Assembly (NCBI RefSeq): GCF_001751245.1
Contig: NZ_LJGU01000151.1
Coordinates: forward strand, 43,807 to 107,806
Direction of reading: 5' to 3'
DNA length: 64,000 nucleotides
Origin: Streptomyces oceani
GTDB taxonomy: Bacteria > Actinomycetota > Actinomycetes > Streptomycetales > Streptomycetaceae
Shown here: piece after piece, positions 14,738 to 22,932 of the stretch
Numbering within the stretch: position 1 is the stretch's first letter
Layout: each line of letters begins with the position of its first letter
Made by a program: the position numbers and the translations under genes
The notes under the pieces: generated by a model
The model's database searches: none
The model's input: only the letters and a program-made list of their open reading frames with translations
What the model was told of the DNA's origin: nothing

Positions 14738-16135
14738 ATGTCCCCGCGCAAACAGAACATGGAATCGTCCATCTACCTGGGAAGTGACGGCTGGTGGCAC
14801 GGCCGAGTCACTATGGGCGTGAAGAACGACGGCAGTCCGGACCGTCGCCACCGTACTGCCAAGACCAAGACGGAAGTACGGCACAAGGTCAAGGAGCTGG
14901 AACGGCTCCGTGACGAAGGACGAGCGCCGAAGGCCGGGCGAAAGCCCACCGTAGAGCAGTGGATGAAGACCTACCTGACTACCATTGCCAGTTTGAAGCT
15001 GAAACCGCGCTCACTGGATGACTACTGGTCAAAAACGCGTAACGACATCATCCCTGGAATCGGTCAGCACCGTCTCGACAAGCTGACCCCGGAGCATCTC
15101 GAACAACTCTACGCTGACATGCTGGAAGAGGGGCACGCCCCCTCTCACGTGGTGAAAGTTCACCGAATTCTGTCGCGGGCACTGAAAATCGCACACCGCC
15201 GCAGGATGGTCACGGAAAACGTGGCCATGCTGGTGGACCCGCCCTCTGTCGATGAGACCGAAGCGAACCCCTTCACCGTGGACGAGGCAAAGGCATTCTT
15301 GCTCGCTGCGGCGAAGCGACCCACGTCTCTGCGGTGGATCGTAGGCGTGGGCATGGGGTTCCGTCAGGGCGAATGCCTGGGCCTCCGCTGGAAATACGTG
15401 GACCTCGAAGCCGAACAGTTTCACCCTCGTTGGCAACTCCAACGGCTTACATGGCGCCACGGCTGCGACGACCCGCATGCCTGCGGCGCCAGGCTGCACC
15501 GATTCGCTCCCTGCCCTGAAAGCTGCTCGGTGCACAAGCAATACAAGCGCGGCTGCCCCCCGCCCTGCCCTGAGGATTGCACTCGGCACGCCAGCGTTTG
15601 CCCAGAACGTAAGGGTGGCGGCTTGACCTTCACACGTCCCAAGACGAGGAAGAGCAGTGAGCCAGTCCCGATTCCTCCCCCGTTCGTTCCGTACCTGCGC
15701 GCGCAACGCGAGGCCCAACAGGAGGATCGCGAATCGGCCGGGGAACTGTGGCAGGAGCACGACGCCGTTTTCGCGCGTCCGGACGGACGACCGTACGACC
15801 CACGCCAGGATTGGGAGGAGTTCAAGGAGCTGCTGAAAGAGGCGGGTATCAGTGACCGACGTCTCTACGACGGGAGCCGCCACACCGCCGGCACCATCCT
15901 CAATGAACTCGGAGTGGACATGCCCACGATCATGGAGATCCTTCGACACACGCAGATCAGCCAGACACGACGTTACGTGAAGGGTCGGTCCGAGCTGTCC
16001 AAGGAGGCCATGCGGCGTATGGGCGACGTCTTCCTACCCGCGCCCTCACCTGCACCTGACGCCGGGACTGAGACCAAAACTGAGACCGGAGCGTCCCGAG
16101 CCGCACGGAATAAGCGGCGGCGCCGCATCCGATGA
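14738..16135 (+). CDS. int: Tyrosine-family site-specific integrase
   Basis: The protein has 465 residues: an N-terminal arm-binding domain (1-65), a SAM-like core-binding domain (70-160; TVEQWMKTYLTTIA, ILSRALKIAHRRRMVTENVA) and the catalytic domain. Catalytic residues include Arg in GFRQGECLGLRW, RHTAGT, LRHTQ and the nucleophilic Tyr of TRRYVKG. The usual HxxR is DGSR, so the first His is replaced. A Cys-rich insert (residues 243-290, about nine Cys) may bind zinc. The ATG at 14738 follows GGAGG at 14728-14732. The gene ends 44 bp before the tRNA, as expected for recombination at attR, and its tail contains the right arm sites. Confidence 0.93.
   Translation: MSPRKQNMESSIYLGSDGWWHGRVTMGVKNDGSPDRRHRTAKTKTEVRHKVKELERLRDEGRAPKAGRKPTVEQWMKTYLTTIASLKLKPRSLDDYWSKTRNDIIPGIGQHRLDKLTPEHLEQLYADMLEEGHAPSHVVKVHRILSRALKIAHRRRMVTENVAMLVDPPSVDETEANPFTVDEAKAFLLAAAKRPTSLRWIVGVGMGFRQGECLGLRWKYVDLEAEQFHPRWQLQRLTWRHGCDDPHACGARLHRFAPCPESCSVHKQYKRGCPPPCPEDCTRHASVCPERKGGGLTFTRPKTRKSSEPVPIPPPFVPYLRAQREAQQEDRESAGELWQEHDAVFARPDGRPYDPRQDWEEFKELLKEAGISDRRLYDGSRHTAGTILNELGVDMPTIMEILRHTQISQTRRYVKGRSELSKEAMRRMGDVFLPAPSPAPDAGTETKTETGASRAARNKRRRRIR
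16067..16087 (+). promoter_or_regulatory. Candidate right arm-type integrase sites
   Basis: ACTGAGACC occurs at 16067-16075 and 16079-16087, 12 bp apart, within the last codons of int. Motif, spacing and orientation match 1293-1313 at the other end of the element. Confidence 0.55.
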
Positions 16136-16140
16136 AACAA

Positions 16141-16172
16141 AACCCCAGGTCAGAATCATCTGACCTGGGGTT
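16141..16172. terminator. Terminator between int and tRNA-Thr
   Basis: A perfect 13-bp stem, 16141-16153 with 16160-16172, closes a 6-nt loop. It serves the plus-strand int gene and the minus-strand tRNA gene alike. Its CCAGGTCA core also occurs in the chromosomal hairpin at 1096-1128, so the element supplies a look-alike terminator for the tRNA. Confidence 0.8.
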
Positions 16173-16221
16173 CGTCGGAGCCGCCTGGGGGAGTCGAACC
16201 CCCGACCTACGCATTACGAGT
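16171..16221. repeat. attR: 51-bp repeat within the intact tRNA-Thr gene
   Basis: This is identical to 1127-1177. It spans the tRNA 3' half from the anticodon loop outward, so the tRNA stays whole after integration. Confidence 0.92.
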
Positions 16222-16252
16222 GCGTCGCTCTGGCCAACTGAGCTAAGGCGGC
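16179..16252 (-). tRNA. tRNA-Thr (anticodon CGU)
   Basis: The 74-nt cloverleaf folds fully: 7-bp acceptor GCCGCCT/AGGCGGC, D-arm GCTC/GAGC, anticodon stem ACGCA/TGCGT with loop CTCGTAA (anticodon CGT, reading ACG), and T-arm GGGGG-TTCGACT-CCCCC, with U as discriminator. CCA is not encoded. It is the integration target of the AICE, which lies on its 3' side. Confidence 0.97.
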
Positions 16253-16368
16253 AAGCTGCGTCAGCCATCCTGGCCGGGGCAGCGGCGACAAGTCTACAGG
16301 CTTTCCACCGCTGCCCCCGACCAGGTTCGTCCCTACGGCAGGCCCCGGGACGTACGCCCGTCAGCCGC

Positions 16369-17991
16369 TCACGTCATGCCCGGGCTGCAGCGCTTGCCGT
16401 CCTTGGGCGCCTTCCCCTTCAGCAGGTACGCCAGCACGCTCTCGTCGACGCACCGGCTGCCCCGCAGGAAGGCGCTATGCCCGTCAGCCTCATACGTGAG
16501 CAGCCGCCCCTTCGACAACTGTCCGGCAAGGCCCTGTGCCCAGGCGTACGGAGTGGCCGGGTCCCGAGTGGTGCCGATCACCACGACGGGCTCGGAGCCC
16601 TTCGCCGCGATGCTGTGCGGCTCGCCGGTCGCGTCCTGCTGCCAGTACGTGCAGTTCAGCGCCGACCAGGCGAAGCCTCGGCCGAATACGGGTGACGTCT
16701 CCTCGAAGTCGTCGACGGCCTTCCTCGCCTCCTTCGGCCCGTCGAACGCGGGCGGCAGGTCCAGGCAGTTCACCGCCGGGTTCGCGAACATGATGTTGGC
16801 GTACGAACCGTCCGTGTCCCGCTCGTAGTACTGGTCAGCGAGCGCCAGCAGTTCCCCGCCCTTGCCCTTCTTCATCCCGGCGGTCAGCGCCTGACGCAGC
16901 TGTGGCCAGAGCTGCTCGCTGTACATCGCCTGGATCACGCCGGTGGTGGCCATCGACTCGGTGAGGGTGCGGTCGGTGCCGGTCTTCATCGGCTTCCTGT
17001 CCAGCTTCTCGAAGAAGGCCCGAAGCTTCTTCCCGGCATCCTTGACTCCCTCGTCACCCAGTGGACAGTCGGACTGCCCCACGCAGTCCTTGGCGAACGC
17101 CTTGAACGCGGTGGCGAAGCCCCCCGCCTGCTGCACGTTGACCTCCCGCGAGGTGAGCGAGGGGTCCATCGCGGCGTCCAGTACGAGGCGGCCGACGCGC
17201 TGCGGGTACAGCCCGGCGTAGGTGGAGCCGAGGAAGGTGCCGTAGGAGGCGCCGTAGTAGTGCAGCTTCTCGTCGCCGAGGACGGCCCGCAACACGTCCA
17301 TGTCCCGCGCCGAATCGACGGTGGAGACATGCCCGAGCAGGCCGCTGGAGCGCTGCTCACACCCCTTGGCGAAGCCCTTGTACGCCTCGACGAGCTGGTC
17401 GACCTCCTTCGAGTCGTCCGGCGTCTGGTCGGTACGGACGTACTCGTCCATCTCCCGGTCGGAGAGGCATTCCACCGGCTCGCTACGGCCCACCCCGCGC
17501 GGGTCCATGCCGACCATGTCGTAGCGCTCGCGCAATTGCGGGGGGAAGCTGACGGCCGCGGCCTCCTGTAGGAACTTGATCGCTGAGCCGCCCGGACCAC
17601 CCGGGTTCACCAGCAGCGAGCCGATCCGCTTGTCCTTTCCGGAGCCGGAGGACTTCTTGCGGGAGACGGCGAGTCGCAACTCCTCGCCTTCCCGCGGGTC
17701 GTCATAGTCGAGCGGCACCCGGAGTTTGGCGCACTCGAAGCCGATGACGTCGCACTCGCTCCACTCCAGGCGCTGCTCGTAGTACGGCCGCAACTCGGAC
17801 GGGATCTTGGTGGGCAGCGCCTTCAGGGGCTCGGCGTCACCCCCCGGCGATCGGGTGGGGCTGGGGACGGCGCTGTCGCTGGTCTCCGTACCGTCCTCGT
17901 CGCCCTCGCCTCCGGAGGAACAGCCGGACACCAACAGCACGGCGGCGACCAGGAGGGCCGACGCGGTGCGGAGCGGACGCCTGGTGCGCAT
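16369..17991 (-). CDS. Secreted TAP-type alpha/beta-hydrolase peptidase (lipoprotein)
   Basis: The protein has about 540 residues. It is a tripeptidyl-aminopeptidase-like enzyme of the SlpD/SlpE/Tap group. The N-terminal signal ends in lipobox LVSGC, so it is lipid-anchored outside the membrane. The oxyanion segment NPGGPGGSA and nucleophile motif GASYGTFLG (Ser near residue 248) are followed by the C-terminal TAP domain with TTRDPATPYAWAQ and EADGHSAFLRGS supplying Asp and His. It is expected to remove N-terminal peptides from extracellular proteins. ATG 17991 lies nine bases after GGGGA; GTG 17997 is an alternative. Confidence 0.88.
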   Translation of the reverse strand: MRTRRPLRTASALLVAAVLLVSGCSSGGEGDEDGTETSDSAVPSPTRSPGGDAEPLKALPTKIPSELRPYYEQRLEWSECDVIGFECAKLRVPLDYDDPREGEELRLAVSRKKSSGSGKDKRIGSLLVNPGGPGGSAIKFLQEAAAVSFPPQLRERYDMVGMDPRGVGRSEPVECLSDREMDEYVRTDQTPDDSKEVDQLVEAYKGFAKGCEQRSSGLLGHVSTVDSARDMDVLRAVLGDEKLHYYGASYGTFLGSTYAGLYPQRVGRLVLDAAMDPSLTSREVNVQQAGGFATAFKAFAKDCVGQSDCPLGDEGVKDAGKKLRAFFEKLDRKPMKTGTDRTLTESMATTGVIQAMYSEQLWPQLRQALTAGMKKGKGGELLALADQYYERDTDGSYANIMFANPAVNCLDLPPAFDGPKEARKAVDDFEETSPVFGRGFAWSALNCTYWQQDATGEPHSIAAKGSEPVVVIGTTRDPATPYAWAQGLAGQLSKGRLLTYEADGHSAFLRGSRCVDESVLAYLLKGKAPKDGKRCSPGMT

Positions 17992-18055
17992 AGACACTCA
18001 TCCCCAGCGATACGACAGCGATACGACGATCCCAGGAGCGTAGCCGCCTCGACCC

Positions 18056-19393
18056 TCACCCGGCCCGCAGCGACATCGCCATCGCCTCGACGGCGAGCAG
18101 CGGAGCGACGTTACGGTCGAGCGCGCCGCGACAGTCGAGCACCGCCTCGATGCGCCGGAGGGTGTGCTCGGGTGCGGAGCTGCCCGCGAGGCGTTCCACG
18201 GACTCCCGCACGTCCTCGTTCGCCATCGCGACGGTCGAGCCCAACTGCCGGGCGAGCACGTCTCGGTAGAACGCGGTCAGGTCGGTGAGCGCCAGGTCCA
18301 GTGAGTCCCGCTGGGCGCGGGTGGCGCGTCTCTTCTGCCGATCCTCCAGGTCCTTCATCACGCCGGCGGTGCCGCGTGGCAGGCGCTTGCCCTCGGTCGC
18401 GCCCAGCGCGGCGCGGAGTTCCTCCGTCTCCCGCTCGTCGCGCTCCTCGCCCTGCTGTTTGGCGTCCTCGGCGGCCGCGTCGATCAACTCCTGAGCGGCT
18501 CGCAGCGCGTCCCCCACGTCCGTCACCCGGGTGGGCAGCCGCAGCACGGCCGTACGCCGAGCGCGTGCCCGCTCGTCGGTGGCCAGCCGGCGGGCCCGGT
18601 CGATGTGTCCCTGGGTGGCTCGGGCGGCTGTCGCCGCGGCGGCCGGCTCCACGCCGTCCCGGCGCACCAGGGCGTCCGCGACCGCGTCCACGGGCGGAGT
18701 ACGGAGTGCGAGGGTGCGGCAGCGGGAGCGGATGGTGGGCAGCACGTCCTCGGTGGAAGGGGCGCACAACAGCCACACGGTGCGCGGTGCGGGCTCCTCC
18801 ACCGCCTTCAGCAGGACGTTTCCCGCGCTCTCGGTCAACCGGTCGGCGTCCTCCAGGACGATGACCTGCCATCGGCCGCCGGCCGGCGACATCTGGGCCC
18901 GTCGGACCAGCTCACGAGTCTCCTTCACGCCGATGCTGAGCAGGTCCGTACGCACGATCTCGACGTCCGCGTGAGTGCCCACCAGGGTCGTGTGGCAGCC
19001 CTCGCAGAAGCCGCAGCCGGGCTGACCGCCGAGGGCACGATCCGGGCTGACGCACTGGAGTGCGGCGGCGAAGGCGCGGGCAGCGGTGGCTCGGCCCGAG
19101 CCGGGCGGCCCGATGAACAGCCAGGCGTGCGTCATCGCCGAACCACGCGAGGCGACGGGCCCGCCCGGTTCCTCGGGACCAGGCCCTCGGGAACCCGGTT
19201 CATCGGCCCCCACGCCCGTGGAGTCCGGGCTGCCCGAATCAGGGCCGCCACGTGCGGGGGCGGTGCCGTCCGTCGGAGCGCGGTCCGTACCGCGCTCGGC
19301 CGCCGCGGTGACGTACGCGTCGGCGTCCCGCGCCGCGGCCCGCAACTGACCGCTCACCCGGTCCTGGCCGACCAGGTCATCCCACGCGCTCAT
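18056..19393 (-). CDS. holB: DNA polymerase III subunit delta-prime
   Basis: The 445-residue AAA+ clamp-loader subunit loads the beta clamp during replication. The start MSAWDDLVGQDRV is typical. A Pro/Gly/Ser-rich insert (about residues 30-85) precedes the Walker A-like GPPGSGRATAARAF. The zinc-binding Cys set CGFCEGCHTTL lies near residue 124, and the sensor region TVWLLCAPSTEDVLPTIRSRCR follows. The C-terminal collar domain is complete. The insert makes it longer than most homologues (around 400). It lies 185 bp downstream of the thymidylate kinase gene on the same strand, a conserved Streptomyces order. Confidence 0.93.
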   Translation of the reverse strand: MSAWDDLVGQDRVSGQLRAAARDADAYVTAAAERGTDRAPTDGTAPARGGPDSGSPDSTGVGADEPGSRGPGPEEPGGPVASRGSAMTHAWLFIGPPGSGRATAARAFAAALQCVSPDRALGGQPGCGFCEGCHTTLVGTHADVEIVRTDLLSIGVKETRELVRRAQMSPAGGRWQVIVLEDADRLTESAGNVLLKAVEEPAPRTVWLLCAPSTEDVLPTIRSRCRTLALRTPPVDAVADALVRRDGVEPAAAATAARATQGHIDRARRLATDERARARRTAVLRLPTRVTDVGDALRAAQELIDAAAEDAKQQGEERDERETEELRAALGATEGKRLPRGTAGVMKDLEDRQKRRATRAQRDSLDLALTDLTAFYRDVLARQLGSTVAMANEDVRESVERLAGSSAPEHTLRRIEAVLDCRGALDRNVAPLLAVEAMAMSLRAG

Positions 19394-19578
19394 GGCCCTC
19401 CTGGCTCCTCAGCGTCGCACGCCTCACCCCGCTCATTCTGCGGGACACCACTGACACTCCCGCGCGGTCCCGCTCGCTCCACTCCGGCACCCCGCCGTCG
19501 CAACGCCCCGTCGACCCAGCACGCCGTCCCGCGGAGTTCTCCGCTCGTGGCCAGCCACCTGTCCCGTATAGACGGGGC

Positions 19579-22500
19579 TCAGCCGCGGCGGTTCTCCCCG
19601 CCACGGCCCTGCCGGGTCTCATCGCCCTCGGGCGACGTGCCGAGGAGTTCATCCGCGAGCGTGGGGGCGTCATCCAGGGGTGTCTCCTCCGCCCACGCCG
19701 GGCGGGCCCGCTGGACTGGCCCGCTGTCCGAGGACCCGCTCGTGGAGTCGACCGCGCCGGAAGCGGGTGGCTCCTGCTGTGGCAACTCCCGTGTACGCTC
19801 CACTTCCTCCTCCGCGGAGCTCTCGGGGCGTACGGCCGGCATGACCGTCGTCTCGTCCTCCGCCCCGGTGGCGGAGTCGTCGAACTGGGGAAGCTGCGTG
19901 GTCTCCTCGTTATCCGGGATATCCGAAGCGCCCGAGGGCGCTGAGGCACCCTGGGTGTCGGCCTCGCGCGTGCCGCCCGTCCGCCCCGCTGGCTGACCCG
20001 ACGCCTCCACCTTCGGGATCGGGATGGTCTGCGAGCTGTCGTCCAGCGACTGCCCGGGGCGTACGTCGCCGACGACGGGGAGCTGCGCGGTGTCCGCCTC
20101 GTCCTCGCCAGTGGTGGTACGGCCCGCGGATCCGGTGTCGCCGCCCGTCCCGTCGCCACCGCCGGTACGGTGCCGTTCGGCCAGCAAGAGCGCTTCCTCG
20201 GCCTTACGCTGCTTCTCCCGACGCCGCTCCTCGGCCTGTGCCCGGAGCCGGGTTTCCTCCTCCGCCTGCCGCTGCCGCTGCTCGTCCTCCGCGCGGCGGC
20301 GCTCCTCCTCGGCCTCACGGCGCTGCCGCTCCTCCTCCGCGCGACGACGCTCCTCCTCGGCGCGCTTGCGCGCTTCCTCCGCGCGGCGGGCCTCCTCGCG
20401 CTGCCGAGCCAACTCGGCCTCACGGCGCTGGCGCTCCTCCTCCTCGACACGCAACCGTTCGAGCCGCTCCTGCCGTTCGCGCTCTACGCGCTCCTCCTCG
20501 GCCTTGCGGGCGGCTTCCTCCTCGGCCTTCCTGCGCGCCTCCTCCTCGGCCGCCTTACGGGCTTCCTCGCGGGCCTTGATCTCCGCCTCGGAGAGCGGCA
20601 GCAGTTGGTCGAGCCGGTGCCGGACGAGTGTGGTGACCTCCTCGGCCTCCTGCCCCGCGTCGACGACCAGATAGCGGGTGGGGTCGGCCGCGGCGAGGGT
20701 CAGAAACCCGGCACGCACACGCTGGTGGAAGGCCCCGGACTCGGACTCCAGCCGGTCCGGCGCCTCGGTGAACCGCTCCCGCGCCGTCTCGGGTGAGACG
20801 TCCAGCAGCACGGTGAGGTGCGGGACGAGCCCGTCCGTGGCCCAGCGGGAGATTCGGGCGACCTCGGTCGGCGACAACTCACGCCCGGCGCCCTGGTACG
20901 CGACCGAGGAGTCGATGTACCGGTCGGAGATGACGACGGCACCTCGCGCCAGCGCGGGACGCACCACGGAGTCGATGTGCTCGGCGCGGTCGGCGGCGTA
21001 CAGCAGGGCCTCCGCACGGTCGGACAGGCCAGCCGACGAGACGTCCAGGAGGATGGAGCGGAGTCGCTTGCCGATGGCGGTGGCGCCGGGCTCCCGGGTC
21101 GTCACGACCTCGTGGCCCTTGTTGCGAATCCACTCGGCGAGCGCCTCGGTCTGGGTCGACTTGCCCGCGCCGTCGCCGCCCTCGACAGCGATGAAGAAGC
21201 CGTTGTCCGCCGGCGCCTGTGCTGGACTCCCCCCACTCAGCGCCTCGCGCAGGTCCCGACGCAACGGCACGCCCTGTCGGTCGTCGACGCGGCCCAGCAG
21301 CAGCGCCGCGACGGGCAGCAGCAACGCGCCCACCAGCATCAACACGAAGGCGGCGCCGCCGTGTTCGAAGACGAACGAGCCGCTTTCCATACGCTGCAGC
21401 CCGATGAGCCCCGCCAGCACGGGCGCCGCCAGGACGCACAGCCCCAACGCGAGACGCACGACCGCGTGCAGGTGCTCGGTCGTACGGACGCGGCGGGAGT
21501 CCTCGGTCTCCTGGTCGAGCAGGGCGTGCCCGGTGTGCGCCGCGATGCCGGCCGCGAGACCGGCGACGGTGGTCAGCAGCAGCACCGTCGCCATGTCCGT
21601 GGTGAGTCCGGCGACCAACAGCGCGACCCCGGTGAGGGCGATGGCGAGGGGGAGCAGCCGCCGGCGGGGGAGCGTCGGAAGGGTGTGCGGGGCGAGCCGG
21701 ATGCCACCGACGACGCCACCCGTGAGGGTCAGGGTGATCAGGCCGAAGCCCACCGGTCCGCCCCCGAGGTCCGCTGCCTGCAACACCGCGAGCGCGACGC
21801 TGGCGCCGATCGCGGCAGCCGTCGCGGCGATGGCCAGCACCAGGAGGGGGATGGCGCCCGTACGCCCCTTGTCCGGCAGGTCACCGGTCTTGGGGCGCCG
21901 CAGCCCCTCCAGGGGCGAACGGGGACGTGGCGTCTCGGTGTCGGGAAACTCCAGGAAGTACAGCACGGACAGCGCGCCGGCGAAGAGACCGGCGGCGAGG
22001 TACGAGCCGAGCGCCGCCTGGTGCTCGTGGAACCAGTCGAGACCGAGTCCGCCCAGAACGTTGCTGAGCAGGGTGATCCCGACAAGCCCCGCGGCGGCGA
22101 GCGGCACGGCGAGGAAACCGGAACGTGCCCACAGCCGGCGCAACGCGTCCTGCTGGTCCGGGAGCGGGCGGATAGCGGAGCCCTCCGGGGGCGGCGCCGG
22201 CAGCAACGCCGGCGCGGCACTGTCCTTCGCCACCGTGTGGAAGCGCTCGGCGACACCGGCGAGGAACACGGTCGTCAACAGCGCGGCGACGGCATTGTCC
22301 GGGGTCCAGTCGATCCACAGCGGCGCGATGATCATCGCGACGACCCGCAACCCGTCCGCGACGATCATGGTCCAGCGGCGGTCCAAGGCGCCCGCCGGCG
22401 CGGTAAGTGCGGAGAGCGGGCCGAGGAGCACAGCGCCGAACAGCACCGTCGCCAGCAGCCGCACGCCGAACACGGTGGCGATGGCGAAGGCCACCCCCTG

Positions 22501-22755
22501 ATACCCGGAGCCGAAGGCCGGGTCGGCCCCGGACCGCGTCGTGCCCACCACCGCCTGCGCGGTCAGCAGCAGGAACACGAACACGGTGAGGACATCGCCG
22601 ATGCCGCTGGTGAACTGGGCGCCCCACAACCGCCGCACAGGAGCGTGCCGCAGTAGTGCCCGCACGGCGCCCGCGCGGGACTCCGCGGCGAGTGCGTCGT
22701 CTGCGACGGGCCCTCCCGGGTCCCCGCCTGGCTGCTGCTCTGCTCCGCTGCTCAT
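19579..22755 (-). CDS. tmk: MFS-like membrane domain fused to thymidylate kinase
   Basis: The protein has 1058 residues. Residues 30-490 are a 12-helix major-facilitator-like domain. Residues 515-710 are dTMP kinase: P-loop FIAVEGGDGAGKST near residue 525, TREPGATAIGKRLR, then SDRYIDSSVAYQGAGRE. This part makes dTDP from dTMP and ATP for DNA synthesis. Residues 715-880 form a very charged Glu/Arg/Lys coiled coil, and the rest is acidic and disordered. The fusion is usual in Streptomyces and absent from most bacteria. Whether the membrane part transports anything is unknown; it may simply anchor the kinase. GTP-type alternatives are excluded by the TMK signature. Confidence 0.93.
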   Translation of the reverse strand: MSSGAEQQPGGDPGGPVADDALAAESRAGAVRALLRHAPVRRLWGAQFTSGIGDVLTVFVFLLLTAQAVVGTTRSGADPAFGSGYQGVAFAIATVFGVRLLATVLFGAVLLGPLSALTAPAGALDRRWTMIVADGLRVVAMIIAPLWIDWTPDNAVAALLTTVFLAGVAERFHTVAKDSAAPALLPAPPPEGSAIRPLPDQQDALRRLWARSGFLAVPLAAAGLVGITLLSNVLGGLGLDWFHEHQAALGSYLAAGLFAGALSVLYFLEFPDTETPRPRSPLEGLRRPKTGDLPDKGRTGAIPLLVLAIAATAAAIGASVALAVLQAADLGGGPVGFGLITLTLTGGVVGGIRLAPHTLPTLPRRRLLPLAIALTGVALLVAGLTTDMATVLLLTTVAGLAAGIAAHTGHALLDQETEDSRRVRTTEHLHAVVRLALGLCVLAAPVLAGLIGLQRMESGSFVFEHGGAAFVLMLVGALLLPVAALLLGRVDDRQGVPLRRDLREALSGGSPAQAPADNGFFIAVEGGDGAGKSTQTEALAEWIRNKGHEVVTTREPGATAIGKRLRSILLDVSSAGLSDRAEALLYAADRAEHIDSVVRPALARGAVVISDRYIDSSVAYQGAGRELSPTEVARISRWATDGLVPHLTVLLDVSPETARERFTEAPDRLESESGAFHQRVRAGFLTLAAADPTRYLVVDAGQEAEEVTTLVRHRLDQLLPLSEAEIKAREEARKAAEEEARRKAEEEAARKAEEERVERERQERLERLRVEEEERQRREAELARQREEARRAEEARKRAEEERRRAEEERQRREAEEERRRAEDEQRQRQAEEETRLRAQAEERRREKQRKAEEALLLAERHRTGGGDGTGGDTGSAGRTTTGEDEADTAQLPVVGDVRPGQSLDDSSQTIPIPKVEASGQPAGRTGGTREADTQGASAPSGASDIPDNEETTQLPQFDDSATGAEDETTVMPAVRPESSAEEEVERTRELPQQEPPASGAVDSTSGSSDSGPVQRARPAWAEETPLDDAPTLADELLGTSPEGDETRQGRGGENRRG

Positions 22756-22932
22756 CCTGCCAGCGTATAGGGAGCCACGGACAGTACGCGGCCCCGCCCG
22801 AACATTTGGGCGGCGGAGACGGTCGACGGTGGTGCCGCCGGCTCCCCGACCGGCGCACCACGCTCGTACGACCGACGGAAACGCCAGGTCACACGGGCGG
22901 GTAGCGCGTTGCGTCGCGCTCCGCGAAGAGCG

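Larger units (their letters stand above)
1127..16221. mobile_element. AICE (actinomycete integrative and conjugative element) in tRNA-Thr
   Basis: The element is bounded by the 51-bp direct repeats 1127-1177 and 16171-16221. It has the standard AICE order: GntR-family regulator, DUF6284, FtsK/SpoIIIE-type TraB, Spd-like membrane proteins, prim-pol plus helicase replication pair, Xis, Int, tRNA. The single TraB translocase suggests conjugation of double-stranded DNA in mycelium, as in pSAM2-like elements; no relaxase or type IV secretion genes are seen. Cargo near attL consists of a CRISPR mini-array, an IS carrying a DpdA-like gene, and a GNAT remnant. All core module genes look intact, so the element may be active. 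Confidence 0.93.

Noticed and set aside
20818..22656. Long plus-strand open frame opposite the MFS-TMK gene
   Set aside because: It is Arg/Gly/His-rich low-complexity sequence created by the GC bias of the true minus-strand gene, with no family resemblance.
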